Origin: Williamsia phyllosphaerae | GTDB taxonomy: Bacteria > Actinomycetota > Actinomycetes > Mycobacteriales > Mycobacteriaceae | Direction of reading: 5' to 3' | Assembly (NCBI RefSeq): GCF_014635305.1 | Contig: NZ_BMCS01000002.1 | Span: forward strand, 434,001 to 498,000 | DNA length: 64,000 bases | In this document: piece after piece, positions 50,550 through 60,027 of the stretch | Layout: every line of letters starts with the position of its first letter | Numbering within the stretch: position 1 is the stretch's first letter | Program-made: the position numbers and the translations under genes | Notes under the pieces: generated by a model | What the model was told of the DNA's origin: nothing | Databases searched by the model: none | Seen by the model: only the letters and a program-made list of their open reading frames with translations

Positions 50550-51497
50550 TTACTTGGTGGCCACACGGAATCGGACGACTCCGTTCTCGTCGACGATCTG
50601 CAGACCGCGCTGGACGAACGACGCGATGTCGATCTGGGTGACCGGGGCGATCTGGCGGATCAGGGGCAGCAGCACGGCCAGCGGCGGCGTCACCTTCGGC
50701 AGGATGCGCTGCAGGTAGTCGCTGAGCTTCGTCACGAACGGGTTGATCACCTGGCTCCATGCGACCGCACCGTTCGTCGCCCGGGCCAACCCCGGGAAGA
50801 GCGCGAACAGTTCGGTGAACGACTTCTGTCCCGCGGCCAGTTCCCGCGACCCGGCCGACAGCTTCGGTCCGATGCCGTCGGCCTTGCGCACGAACTCCTG
50901 TGCGGTGTCGAACAGATCCGAGAACTCGGTGCGCTGCGTGGTGACGTTGCGCGAGAACCGGTTCGAGAACTCGCCGAGCTTCGTGATGTCGTCCTCGCGA
51001 CCCAGCCACCCGGCGTTGATCGTGTTCGCGATGCTCGTGAGTCGCTGCGGATCGATCTGCCCGACCAGCCGCTGGAGGTTCGTCAGCGTTTCCCCCACGG
51101 TCGCCTGCGTCACCACGTTGCGGCTCAACACCGCGCCGTCGCGGATGTACGGCCCACCGGCCTGCGTCGAACTGAAATCAAGGTACTGCTCGCCGACGAG
51201 CGAGAGGTTCGCCACGGTGACCTGCGCGGTGGCCGGGATGTCGTACTCGGACTCGATCGACAGCGTGGCCCGCAAACCCTCCGGCCGCACGGCGATGTCG
51301 GTGACGTGGCCGACCTCGATGCCGTTGTACAACACCCGCGACCGCGGCAGCAGCCCACCCGAGGACGCCAGTTCGACGGTCACGGTCTCGGTGGCCGCGA
51401 ACGGTTTCAGCTTCAGGATGCCGACACCGAGGTAGGCGGCCAACGCGACCGACACCACCACCAGCAGCACCAGCGAGGTGCGCACACCGATCCTCAT
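50550..51497 (-). CDS. mceF: Mce-family protein MceF
   Basis: The 315-residue protein has an N-terminal membrane helix (about 8-28), an MlaD/MCE domain (about 38-120: VTVELASSGGLLPRSRVLYN, NLSLVGEQYLDFSS) and a long helical C-terminal region. Six such proteins form the barrel-and-tube complex that carries lipids across the mycobacterial envelope. It is sixth in order after mceA-mceE, and its start overlaps the mceE stop (ATGA). Confidence 0.9.
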   Translation of the reverse strand: MRIGVRTSLVLLVVVSVALAAYLGVGILKLKPFAATETVTVELASSGGLLPRSRVLYNGIEVGHVTDIAVRPEGLRATLSIESEYDIPATAQVTVANLSLVGEQYLDFSSTQAGGPYIRDGAVLSRNVVTQATVGETLTNLQRLVGQIDPQRLTSIANTINAGWLGREDDITKLGEFSNRFSRNVTTQRTEFSDLFDTAQEFVRKADGIGPKLSAGSRELAAGQKSFTELFALFPGLARATNGAVAWSQVINPFVTKLSDYLQRILPKVTPPLAVLLPLIRQIAPVTQIDIASFVQRGLQIVDENGVVRFRVATK

Positions 51498-52564
51498 CGC
51501 ATGGCCCCGATCATCCGCAGAGTCGATGCGACGGTGCGGATCTGATCGTTTGACGCCGCCGGCGTCGACAGCCCGCGCGGTGAGGTGATGTCGACGATGT
51601 TCACCGACGGGCTCGCCAGCAGCGGCAATATCTTGTTGCTCACCAGATCATCGAGCCGGGCGATGTCCGACGGCGCCGACGCGTCCAGCGACACCGCCAG
51701 GTCGACCAACGGGTTCGCCGTGGTGATCAGGCCGACCAGCTGCTTGTACCGCGGCCCGAACAGATCCGACACCTTCGTCAGCTGAAATCCCAACGACGTC
51801 AACACCTGGGCGAACCCGACGAACGACACCAGTGCCCCGCCGATGCGTTCGGGGCCCACGTCGAGCGCGAAACCGAGATCCTTGCCCTGCGTCTGCACCG
51901 ACCGCCCCAGGATCCCGAGCGAGTCGATGAGCTGACCGACCGACGACGAGTTCTCCGCGATCCGGGCGATCAGCTCGCGCGAGGTCTCGATGCCCTTGTC
52001 GCGATCGGCCCGGTTCTGCGGGAACGCGGTGTTGGCCTTGTCGACGGTCCGCTGGATCTTCTCCAGGGTCCCGCCGTTGGCCAGCGCCGCGATCCCGCCG
52101 AGCAGATCCTCGACGGCCGGGGTCACCGTGGTCTGCGCCACCGGGATCGTGGCGCCGTCACCGAGTCGGCCGCCACCACCGGTACCGGACGGGGTCAGCG
52201 AGATGTAGATGTCGCCGAGCAGGGTCGACTGTTCGAGAGCGGCCCGGGTGCCCTGGGGCACGACCACATCGCTCTCGAGGTCGACGGTCGCCACCGCTAC
52301 CGGTGACGCCGCCGACCCGCCGATACCCACCGACCGCAGCACCCCGACCTTCGTGCCGTTCAACAGCACCTTGCTGCGGGCGGGTAGGTTCAACACGTTG
52401 CTGAACTCGATTCTCAGCGAACGACTCTCGCCCGACACGCGCGTGCCGGGCAGTGGCAGATCGGTGACCTGGATCCCGCACGCCGCCGACAGCCACGCCA
52501 CCAACAACATCGCGAGCACCACCACCGCGCGACGTACGCGCACCCGCCGTCCACCCGCGATCAT
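51494..52564 (-). CDS. mceE: Mce-family lipoprotein MceE
   Basis: The 356-residue precursor has a lipoprotein signal: MIAGGRRVRVRRAVVVLAML followed by VAWLSAACG, with the lipidated Cys near residue 28. The MCE domain follows (RIEFSNVLNLPARSKVLLNG, EQSTLLGDIYISLTPSG). Only the E member of an mce locus normally carries a lipobox, which fixes its identity (LprN/LprK type). The ATG overlaps the mceD stop (ATGA). Confidence 0.9.
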   Translation of the reverse strand: MIAGGRRVRVRRAVVVLAMLLVAWLSAACGIQVTDLPLPGTRVSGESRSLRIEFSNVLNLPARSKVLLNGTKVGVLRSVGIGGSAASPVAVATVDLESDVVVPQGTRAALEQSTLLGDIYISLTPSGTGGGGRLGDGATIPVAQTTVTPAVEDLLGGIAALANGGTLEKIQRTVDKANTAFPQNRADRDKGIETSRELIARIAENSSSVGQLIDSLGILGRSVQTQGKDLGFALDVGPERIGGALVSFVGFAQVLTSLGFQLTKVSDLFGPRYKQLVGLITTANPLVDLAVSLDASAPSDIARLDDLVSNKILPLLASPSVNIVDITSPRGLSTPAASNDQIRTVASTLRMIGAMR

Positions 52565-53697
52565 CGGATGCCTCCCGATCCCAGGATCATCTGCAGCAGC
52601 TCGGTGTCCACGGATCCGGCCGCACCGGGCGTCGGCCTGCACGACCCGGACAGCACACGGTTGAGGACGGCGCAGGTCGCGCCCGCCGAGGCCACCGGCA
52701 CGCGCACACGCGGCGGGGCGACCTTGATCGCGAGACCGGCCTGCTTGTCCTGCGCCATCGCAGCCAGCCCCGACATCACCGGCGGCAACGACTTGAGCAG
52801 CGCGACGATCTGGTCGGTCGGCAGCAGCTCCACCAGCGGTGTGATGAGGCCGAGCAGCGTGAACAGGATGGGGTCGAACCGCTGCAGGTTAGACGCGAGT
52901 TTCGGCACCACCGAGGTCAGTCGGACCAGCGCCGGGTTCAGCTCGGTGGTCAGCTGGCCGAGCGCCTGGGCGAACTTCCCCAGGTTGTCCACCGCGAGTT
53001 GCACATCCGGCCACCGCTGGACGAAGAAGTCGGCGAGCTGCTGACCGTTCGAGATCAGTGATCGCAGCTGGGTGTCGCGCAGCTGCGGATCCCCGAGCGC
53101 CGCACCGAGTCCGCGGACGGCGCGGTTGAAGTCCTCGGACGTTCCCTTGAGGCTGTCGTCGACCGAGGCCAGTGCCGTGCGCACGGCCTGCTGTTGTTCG
53201 GGTGAGCGGCCACCCACATCGGTCAGCTGCGCGGAGAGCTTGTCGAAGGCGGAGAACGCCTCGCTCAGGCTCTTGGGGGTGCGGGTGCGCTCGAGTGGGA
53301 TGCAGTTCGCGGTGTCGAAGGTCGCTCCGCCGACATAGCTGGTCGGGATCTCCAGGCGTCGATCGGTGACGATGGAGTCCGACGTGGTCACCGCCGACAC
53401 GTTCGCGGGGAGCGTCACGTCGGATTCCATCGAGAAGTTCACGCGGACATGCCCGTCGGAGGGGGCCACGCCGGTCACCCTGCCGATCGTGACGCCGAGC
53501 AGCGTGAGGTTGCTGCCCTCGTACAACCCGATGGAGTCGGACATGATGGCGCACCCGGAACGGTTCGAGGAGTCGTCGGAGGCACGGACCGCGGCCACGG
53601 TCGCGACGATCACCGCGATGACGGCGGCGACGATCACGGTGCGGGTGGCCCAGCGGCGCCACCCGGAACTCGCGGACACGGTCGACGGGGTCGTCAT
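52561..53697 (-). CDS. mceD: Mce-family protein MceD
   Basis: The 378-residue protein has an N-terminal helix (about 15-38), an MCE domain with EGSNLTLLGVTIGRVTGVAP and TDRRLEIPTSYVGGATF, and a long helical tail. There are two Cys near the C-terminus (GATCAVLNRVLSGSC). It is the fourth member of the mce locus, one base from the end of mceC on the same strand, which implies coupled translation. Confidence 0.9.
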   Translation of the reverse strand: MTTPSTVSASSGWRRWATRTVIVAAVIAVIVATVAAVRASDDSSNRSGCAIMSDSIGLYEGSNLTLLGVTIGRVTGVAPSDGHVRVNFSMESDVTLPANVSAVTTSDSIVTDRRLEIPTSYVGGATFDTANCIPLERTRTPKSLSEAFSAFDKLSAQLTDVGGRSPEQQQAVRTALASVDDSLKGTSEDFNRAVRGLGAALGDPQLRDTQLRSLISNGQQLADFFVQRWPDVQLAVDNLGKFAQALGQLTTELNPALVRLTSVVPKLASNLQRFDPILFTLLGLITPLVELLPTDQIVALLKSLPPVMSGLAAMAQDKQAGLAIKVAPPRVRVPVASAGATCAVLNRVLSGSCRPTPGAAGSVDTELLQMILGSGGIR

Positions 53698-53698
53698 G

Positions 53699-54718
53699 TC
53701 AGCACCGCCGATCCGGTGTCGGGATGCACAGGGCGGGTGCGTCGACGACCGTCTTCGACAGGTCGAGGGTCGGTGCGGACCCTGACACCCCGAGCGCCGA
53801 CCCCAGTTGGTTCGCGATCTGGGTCAGTTTGTCCAGGACGGGTCCGGAGCCGGTCAGCGTCGTCCGCACCCGGTCGACGATGGCCTTGACCTTGTCGATC
53901 TGCGGGTCGATGGTGCCCGACAGGGCCTCGACCGGCGGCTGCAGGAACGCGAACAGTGCGTCGACACCGCGCACGGTGTCCAGACCTTGCTCGCGGAACT
54001 CGTAGAAGCGGTAGCCGATCACGCCCACCAACCGCAGCAGGTTCAGCAGCTTGGCGCGGCCGTCGTTCAGGGCGCCGATGTACTCCTCGGTGACGGCGAT
54101 CGCGCGGTCGAGGTCGTCGTCACGGTCGCCGAGCGTGGTGGTGACCTGCGCGACCTGGGAGATGATGTCGCGCACCGAGTCCGAGCGTCCGCGCAGCGCG
54201 AGGTTCACCTGCGCGAAGGTCTCGCGCGCGGTCTGGGCATCGACCTTGTCGACCACGGCGCCCGAATCGGTGATGACGTCGGTCAGCTCGTAGGGGGTGG
54301 AGGTGCGATCACGCGGGATCGGCCCGTCGAGCGGTTCGGTGCCCTGCGGCGTGACGGCCAGGTAGTGACCGCCGATCGCAGTGGACAGGCGGATGTCGGC
54401 GCTGGTCTGATCGCGCAGGTTCACCGAGTCGTCGACGTCGAAGGTGATCTCGACGTGGTCGCCGACGACCTCCACCGACTGCACCGACCCCACCGGTATT
54501 CCCGCGACCCGCACCTCGTCGCCGGATCGGATCTGACCGCTGGAGGTGAACTCCGCGGTCACGTCCGTCGATCCGAACGGCACGACGTAGAGCAGACCGG
54601 CCACCACGGCGACGACCACGATGACCACCACGCCCCCGAGACCGAACAGCACCTGGCGCCGTCGCACCGCGACCGCGTCGCGGCGGATCGGTACACGATG
54701 GGCGAACACGCTTCTCAT
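53699..54718 (-). CDS. mceC: Mce-family protein MceC
   Basis: The 339-residue protein has a membrane helix (about 22-48: FGLGGVVVIVVVAVVAGLLY), an MCE domain (FTSSGQIRSGDEVRVAGIPV, SADIRLSTAIGGHYLAVTPQ) and a helical needle-type tail. It ends in a Cys (TPDRRC). Its ATG overlaps the mceB stop (ATGA). It is part of the six-subunit lipid-transport complex. Confidence 0.9.
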   Translation of the reverse strand: MRSVFAHRVPIRRDAVAVRRRQVLFGLGGVVVIVVVAVVAGLLYVVPFGSTDVTAEFTSSGQIRSGDEVRVAGIPVGSVQSVEVVGDHVEITFDVDDSVNLRDQTSADIRLSTAIGGHYLAVTPQGTEPLDGPIPRDRTSTPYELTDVITDSGAVVDKVDAQTARETFAQVNLALRGRSDSVRDIISQVAQVTTTLGDRDDDLDRAIAVTEEYIGALNDGRAKLLNLLRLVGVIGYRFYEFREQGLDTVRGVDALFAFLQPPVEALSGTIDPQIDKVKAIVDRVRTTLTGSGPVLDKLTQIANQLGSALGVSGSAPTLDLSKTVVDAPALCIPTPDRRC

Positions 54719-55719
54719 CGGCAGATCACCACCGGTGCGCCGGCGAGCAGTACGGAGGTGATCGGTCCGGGCACCGACTGCCCCCGACCGCAGCTGTAGG
54801 AGGCCTTCGTGGCCGAGTTGACCGACGCCAGCAACGAATCGAGGACGCCGGGGATGCGTGCGAGGAGGTCGGAGGCGTCGTTCGTCGCCGGGATGTACTT
54901 GCGCAGCAACCGGTCGATGTCGGCGTAGTTGCCGTAGTAGACGTCGTTGAGGCTCGACAGCACCAGCCGCAGTGGGGTGAGCGCCTTGGCCGCGATCGTC
55001 AGCGACTGCTCGGTCTTGTCGAGATCGGTGGCCAACGCGCCCAACGCATCCCCGGTCCGGCTGATCAGTTCGTTCAGGCGCGGCGACTTGTACTCGATCT
55101 CCTTCGCCACCGAGCCGAGTCCGGTGACGAAGGCCGCGACCATCTCCGAGCGGTCGGCGACCAGCGCGGTGGCCTGGTTCAGTTTGTCCAGGATGGAACC
55201 GAGATCGGGGCCGCGACCCTGCACGACGGCGAGGATGTTCTCGGTGAACTCGTTGATCTCGGCCGGGTCGAGCACCTTGAACACCGGTCGGAGTCCGTTG
55301 AACAGCGCGGTGATGTCGAACGACGGGATGGTCCGAGCCCGCGGGATGACCGCCGAGGTGTCCTCACGTCCGCTGCCCGGACCGTCGGTGAACACGTCGA
55401 GGTAGCGCTCCCCCACCAGGTTCAGGTACCTGATGGCGATGTCGGTGTTGTCGAACATCGGCACCGAGCGCTGCATCCGGAAGGTGACCCGGGCGACGTC
55501 GTCGTGCAGTTCCACCGACGACACCCGGCCCACACGGACACCCATCTGTCGCACGTCGTTGCCCGGCGACAGGCCCGACGCGTCGGAGAAATCGGCGGTC
55601 ACGGTCCGTTGATCGCCGGAGACCGACGGCGCCAAAGCCTGCACGATGACCCACGTCGCGCCGATCATCACCACCACGAACAACGCCAGCCATACGATCG
55701 ACATCCGCCGCACCCTCAT
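54715..55719 (-). CDS. mceB: Mce-family protein MceB
   Basis: The 334-residue protein has an N-terminal helix (about 5-28), an MCE domain with FSDASGLSPGNDVRQMGVRV and RYLNLVGERYLDVFTDGPGS, a long coiled C-terminal section, and a terminal YSCGRG...VICR segment that may form a disulfide. It overlaps mceA and mceC through ATGA junctions. Order and motif fit the second MCE protein of the locus. Confidence 0.9.
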   Translation of the reverse strand: MRVRRMSIVWLALFVVVMIGATWVIVQALAPSVSGDQRTVTADFSDASGLSPGNDVRQMGVRVGRVSSVELHDDVARVTFRMQRSVPMFDNTDIAIRYLNLVGERYLDVFTDGPGSGREDTSAVIPRARTIPSFDITALFNGLRPVFKVLDPAEINEFTENILAVVQGRGPDLGSILDKLNQATALVADRSEMVAAFVTGLGSVAKEIEYKSPRLNELISRTGDALGALATDLDKTEQSLTIAAKALTPLRLVLSSLNDVYYGNYADIDRLLRKYIPATNDASDLLARIPGVLDSLLASVNSATKASYSCGRGQSVPGPITSVLLAGAPVVICR

Positions 55720-56807
55720 CGGCCACCCGCTCTCGGGGCGCCGGCTCGTGGTGCGCGCGGCGCCGGGGGCGCCAACGACTGCAGGAACGGCGCCAACTGG
55801 GGCATCTGCGCGATCGCGACCCCGACCTGCAGGGTTACCTTGCCGTTCTGGGTGGGCATCGACTTCTCCAACCGGCCCAACAGCTCCCGTGCGTCGGTCA
55901 CCGCGGGCGGGATGGACCGGAGGGTCTGCCCGAGCGGCGATCCGGTGACGGTGAGGAAGTCGAGCAGGGTGGCCAGTCCGTCGTAGTTGTCGCCCACCAG
56001 CCCGCCGAGACCACCGACCGTGCCGATCAACCCCGACAACGAGTCCTTGACGCCGGTGACCACCCGCGGATCGGTGTACTCGGCGGTCGAGCGGGTGAGG
56101 TTGATGAGCACCCTGTCGAACGGTCCCTCGAGGTCGGCCACGCCGCGACTGGCCGGCCCGAGGATGCGGAAGAACTCCGCGAGCGGCATCTGCTGCCGCG
56201 ACGCGGCGAGGGTCAGCAGGTCGAGCCCGGACCGCACGAGCGGCTGGACCGCGGCGACCACCTTGTCGGCGATGTCGATGGTGCGGGTGAACTCGTCGCC
56301 GGTGATGGTCGTCGAGATCTCGCCCACCTGTCGCAACAGGTCGGCCACCGACACGTTCGTCGAGTCCGCACCGATGGTGATCCGTTCGCCGTCACGCAGG
56401 CCGTCGCCGGGCGCCCCCGGACCCGCCGGGGAGCCGGCCGCCTGCAGTTCGATCCCGGTCACCCCCAACAGGTTCGACGGCGCGTAGGCCGCCGACACCT
56501 GATCGGGGATGGCCGACGCCTGATCGGCGTCGATCGACATGGTGATCTCCTGGCGGCCGTCGTCGGCCACCGTCACCCCGTCGACCCGGCCGACGATCAG
56601 TCCGCGGTACTTCACGTCGCCGCCGGCGGCGAGCCCGTCGCCGACGGACTCGGCGACCGCCGACACCGTCACGGTCGTGTCGAGATCGCCTCGGGCGTAG
56701 AGGGTGAGCGGGATGGCCAGCACGAGTGCGACGACGAGGGTCGCCGCGCCGAGGCCCAGCAACGCCACGCGGGAGGGGCCGCGTCCGGAGGGGTCGTGAT
56801 ACGCCAT
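55716..56807 (-). CDS. mceA: Mce-family protein MceA
   Basis: This 363-residue protein starts MAYHDPSGRGPSRVALLGLG, passes once through the membrane, and has an MCE domain (GLAAGGDVKYRGLIVGRVDG, YAPSNLLGVTGIELQAAGSP). The C-terminus is Ala/Pro-rich. It is the first MCE gene after the two permease genes; its ATG shares one base with the yrbEB stop (TGATG). The mce paralogue type (steroid or fatty-acid importer) cannot be decided from these features. Confidence 0.9.
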   Translation of the reverse strand: MAYHDPSGRGPSRVALLGLGAATLVVALVLAIPLTLYARGDLDTTVTVSAVAESVGDGLAAGGDVKYRGLIVGRVDGVTVADDGRQEITMSIDADQASAIPDQVSAAYAPSNLLGVTGIELQAAGSPAGPGAPGDGLRDGERITIGADSTNVSVADLLRQVGEISTTITGDEFTRTIDIADKVVAAVQPLVRSGLDLLTLAASRQQMPLAEFFRILGPASRGVADLEGPFDRVLINLTRSTAEYTDPRVVTGVKDSLSGLIGTVGGLGGLVGDNYDGLATLLDFLTVTGSPLGQTLRSIPPAVTDARELLGRLEKSMPTQNGKVTLQVGVAIAQMPQLAPFLQSLAPPAPRAPRAGAPRAGGR

Positions 56808-57673
56808 CAGCCGGAGAACCTGAAGCCGACGTCGGAACCCCAGAAGATCAGCGTCAGCAGCATGTCGAGGACGACGATGATGACGAAACTGTTCTTGATC
56901 GCACGTCCCGAGGCGACCCCGACCCCCTCGGGTCCACCGCTGGCGTAGAAGCCCTGATAGCAGTGGATGAGGATGACCGCGACCACGAAGATCACGGCCT
57001 TGATCACCGAGAACAGCATGTCGACCGGCGCGAGGAACGCGTTGAAGTAGTGGTAGTAGGTACCCGACGACTGACCGTTGACGGTGTTGACCACGAACGC
57101 ACACGACAGGTAGCTGAGGATCAGGGTGATCAGGAACAGCGGGATGATGGTGACGATCCCGGCGATCACCCGGGTGCTGACCACGAACGGGATGGGCCGG
57201 ATCGCCTGCGCCTCCAGCGCGTCGATCTCCTCGGAGATGCGCATCGACCCGATCTCGGCGGTCATGCGGCACCCGGCCTGCGCTGCGAACCCGATGGCCA
57301 CCACGATCGGTCCCAGCTCACGGGTGTTGACGTAGGCCGACAGAAATCCGGTCAGCGGACCGATCCCGAAGAGCTTCAACGTCGCGAACGACTCGATGCC
57401 GATGGAGCCGCCCACCGACAGCCCCAGCACCACCAGTACGACGACCGATCCGCCGCCGACGATCAGCCCGCCCGATCCCCACATGAGATCGGACAGCACC
57501 GCGCCGGTCTGCCTGCGGTAGACGCGCAGCGCGTGCGGGATCGACCGCAGGACGTCGAACACGAAGTGCACCTGATGGCCGATGCGTTCGACGGCCGACA
57601 CCGGGACCTCGGCGGCACGACCGAGACTCGTCGTCCATCGGCGTGACCGGGCGTAGGTCTGCAGACCGACCAT
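56807..57673 (-). CDS. yrbEB: YrbE-type permease B of the Mce transporter
   Basis: The 288-residue MlaE-family permease has about five helices. Conserved segments are GPLTGFLSAYVNTRELGPIV, AAQAGCRMTAEIGSMRISEE, IDALEAQAIRPIPFVVSTRV and GRAIKNSFVIIVVLDMLL. The EIDALE coupling segment contacts the MceG (Mkl) ATPase, which is encoded elsewhere. It overlaps yrbEA and mceA by single-base TGATG junctions. Confidence 0.92.
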   Translation of the reverse strand: MVGLQTYARSRRWTTSLGRAAEVPVSAVERIGHQVHFVFDVLRSIPHALRVYRRQTGAVLSDLMWGSGGLIVGGGSVVVLVVLGLSVGGSIGIESFATLKLFGIGPLTGFLSAYVNTRELGPIVVAIGFAAQAGCRMTAEIGSMRISEEIDALEAQAIRPIPFVVSTRVIAGIVTIIPLFLITLILSYLSCAFVVNTVNGQSSGTYYHYFNAFLAPVDMLFSVIKAVIFVVAVILIHCYQGFYASGGPEGVGVASGRAIKNSFVIIVVLDMLLTLIFWGSDVGFRFSG

Positions 57674-58506
57674 CAGCCCGCCCTGCCGACGAACATGGTG
57701 ACGAGCTGGGTGACGACGAGATTGAGCAGGAACGAGGCCACGACACCGAGGACCACCGCGGCGTTGACCGCGTCGGCGACACCGCGGGGTCCGCCGCGGG
57801 CCTCGAGCCCGCGTTGGCAGGCGATGGCGACGACCACGACGCCGAACAGGATCGACTTGCCGACCGCGATCACGAGGTCGCCGACCCCGGCGAACTGGCC
57901 GAACCCGCCGAGATAGCTGCCGGGCGCGCCGCCCTGGAACGACACGTTGATGAAGTAGCCGGCGGTCACGCCGACGAAGATGATCTCGATGCACACCAGC
58001 GGTGCGACGAGGACGACCGCGAGCAGACGGGGCGCCACCACCCGACGGGCCGGGTCGATACCCATCGTGCGCATCGCGTCGATCTCGTCGCGCACGGTGC
58101 GGGCACCGAGGTCGGCGGCGATCGCCGAACCGACCGCACCACCGATCAGCAGGGCCGAGGCGATCGGCGCACCCTGCTGCAGGATGCCCAGGGCGCCGGC
58201 CGCGCCCGCCAAAGACGAGGCGCCGAGCTGCTGGGTGAGGCTGCCGACCTGCACCGAGAGGATGACACCGAACGGGATCGCGACCAGCACCGCGGGGATG
58301 CCTGCGACACCGGAGAAGAAGATGGTCTGCGAGAGGGTCTCGCGCCAGGGATGGCGCAGCGTGACGATGTCGCGGACCAGGTGGACCAGTGAGGTGATCG
58401 TCAGTTCGATGAGCCGACCCAACGTGGCGATCGACGACACCAGCGCGTCGATCGCGCGGGCGGTCGAGGACGAACCGCGCGTGGAGACTCCCACCGATCC
58501 CGCCAT
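57673..58506 (-). CDS. yrbEA: YrbE-type permease A of the Mce transporter
   Basis: This MlaE-family permease (277 residues from ATG 58506; a GTG one codon earlier is also possible) has ASALLIGGAVGSAIAADLGA, RDEIDAMRTMGIDPARRVVA and a C-terminal RGVADAVNAAVVLGVVASFL. It is the first gene of the mce locus. With yrbEB it forms the membrane channel that receives lipid from the MCE proteins. The open frame continues far upstream but that part is antisense to the CoA-transferase gene. Confidence 0.92.
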   Translation of the reverse strand: MAGSVGVSTRGSSSTARAIDALVSSIATLGRLIELTITSLVHLVRDIVTLRHPWRETLSQTIFFSGVAGIPAVLVAIPFGVILSVQVGSLTQQLGASSLAGAAGALGILQQGAPIASALLIGGAVGSAIAADLGARTVRDEIDAMRTMGIDPARRVVAPRLLAVVLVAPLVCIEIIFVGVTAGYFINVSFQGGAPGSYLGGFGQFAGVGDLVIAVGKSILFGVVVVAIACQRGLEARGGPRGVADAVNAAVVLGVVASFLLNLVVTQLVTMFVGRAG

Positions 58507-58710
58507 CACACCGCTTTCTTGATGCTTCCCACACCTGCTTCGCGACGCCTCCGCCGCCATGATCGTCGTCACTGTAATGGCTGCACTGTGACCTGTGACG
58601 CATTTACGGTCAACACTGGACGTCTGACCGTCGGTGTCGGATCCGACCGTGACGACGCCCCAACGGCGCGTGCGAGCGGACCCCGGGCGGCGCGGTGGCA
58701 CCCTTGCACC
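58507..58710. promoter_or_regulatory. Divergent promoter region between the mce locus and the CoA-transferase
   Basis: No gene is visible. The region carries the direct repeat CTGTGAC-CTGTGAC near 58587-58599 and a TGAC-N9-GTCA dyad just after it; either could be an operator. I see no match to the TnnAACnnGTTnnA box of KstR, so a link to steroid control is not supported. Confidence 0.4.
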
Positions 58711-59952
58711 ATGACCGATGCCGAACCCCACGATCCGACGTCGCCGCCCGCACCGACCGGCGCTCTGGACGGTGTCCGGGTGCTCGAACTGGGCAGCCTC
58801 ATCGCGGGTCCGTTCGGTGCGCGACTGCTCGGCGACATGGGCGCCGACGTCATCAAGATCGAGGCGCCCGGGCGTCCGGACCCGCTGCGCACGTGGGGAC
58901 AGGCCGAACGCGACGGCCACCGGTTCCTGTGGACGGTCTACGCCCGCAACAAGCGTGCGGTCACTCTCGACCTCCGCGATCCGCGGGGGCGCGAGCTGTT
59001 CCTCGAACTCGTCGACACTGCCGACATCATCGTGGAGAACTTCCGGCCGGGCACCCTCGAACGCCTCGACCTCGGGTACGAGACTCTGCGGGAACGCAAT
59101 CGCGGCATCATCCTGGTGCGCGTCTCCGGATACGGCCAGACCGGACCGGACGCGGGCAAGGCCGGCTACGCCTCGGTCGCCGAGGCCGTGAGCGGACTCC
59201 GGTATCTCAACGGCTATCCCGATCAACCGCCGCCGCGCCTCGCACTCTCACTCGGCGACACCCTCGCGGGCATGTTCGCCGCGCAGGGCGCGCTCGCCGC
59301 GCTGTACCGGCGCAATGTCACCGGCGAGGGACAGGTCGTCGACACCGCGCTCAACGAGGCCTGCGTCGCCATCCAGGAATCGACGATCCCCGACTACGAC
59401 ATGGGCGGGGTGGTCCGCGGACCGTCGGGCACCCGGCTCGCCGGCATCGCCCCGTCGAACATCTACCCGACCGCCGACGGGACCCTGGTCGTGATCGGCG
59501 CCAACCAGGACACCGTGTTCGGCCGACTCTGCGCGGTGATGGGTCGGCCCGAGCTCGCGACCCACCCCCGCTACGCGACCCACGGCGCCCGCGGCGAGAA
59601 CCAGGACGAGCTCGACGACCTCATCGCCGACTGGACCCGCACCCGGGATCGCGACGCGCTGATCGCCGACCTGTCGGCCGCGGGTGTCGTGGTCGGTCCG
59701 ATCAACACCGTCGCCGAGGTGATCACCGACCCGCAGCTGATCGCCCGCGGCATGATCGTCGACCACCACGACGAGCGCATCGGAGCGCCGGTCAAGGGCG
59801 CAGGCATCGTCCCGCTGATGTGCGGCACCCCCGGATTGGTCCGCAGTGCCGGGCCCGCGACACCGGGCCACCACAACACCGAGGTCTACGTCGACCTCCT
59901 CGGCCACGACGACGAAGCGCTGGAGGAACTGCGGCGCGACGGAGTGGTCTGA
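58711..59952 (+). CDS. Class III (CaiB/BaiF) CoA-transferase-like protein
   Basis: The 413-residue protein has the family start LDGVRVLELGSLIAGPFGAR, then LGDMGADVIKIEAPGRPDPL, AVTLDLRDPRGRELFLELVD and IVENFRPGTLERLDLGYETL. Such enzymes move CoA between carboxylates by a covalent aspartyl intermediate. The region where that Asp is usually found reads KAGYASVAEAVSGLRYLNG, with Ala-Ser in place of Asp; a large subgroup shares this pattern. ATG 58711 agrees with the family N-terminus. It faces away from the mce locus and is followed by a TetR gene. Confidence 0.88.
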   Translation: MTDAEPHDPTSPPAPTGALDGVRVLELGSLIAGPFGARLLGDMGADVIKIEAPGRPDPLRTWGQAERDGHRFLWTVYARNKRAVTLDLRDPRGRELFLELVDTADIIVENFRPGTLERLDLGYETLRERNRGIILVRVSGYGQTGPDAGKAGYASVAEAVSGLRYLNGYPDQPPPRLALSLGDTLAGMFAAQGALAALYRRNVTGEGQVVDTALNEACVAIQESTIPDYDMGGVVRGPSGTRLAGIAPSNIYPTADGTLVVIGANQDTVFGRLCAVMGRPELATHPRYATHGARGENQDELDDLIADWTRTRDRDALIADLSAAGVVVGPINTVAEVITDPQLIARGMIVDHHDERIGAPVKGAGIVPLMCGTPGLVRSAGPATPGHHNTEVYVDLLGHDDEALEELRRDGVV

Positions 59953-59981
59953 GCCGCGCCGGGGCCCGCCCGTGTGCAAAG

Positions 59982-59997
59982 CTGATACGCGCGTCAG
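59982..59997. promoter_or_regulatory. Dyad upstream of the TetR gene
   Basis: CTGATACGCGCGTCAG is an imperfect 16-bp palindrome 30 bases before the regulator's GTG start. TetR proteins often repress themselves through such dyads, so it is a candidate operator. Confidence 0.4.
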
Positions 59998-60027
59998 TAA
60001 TCAGTCGGTGCAGGGTCGGGAGGTGCG

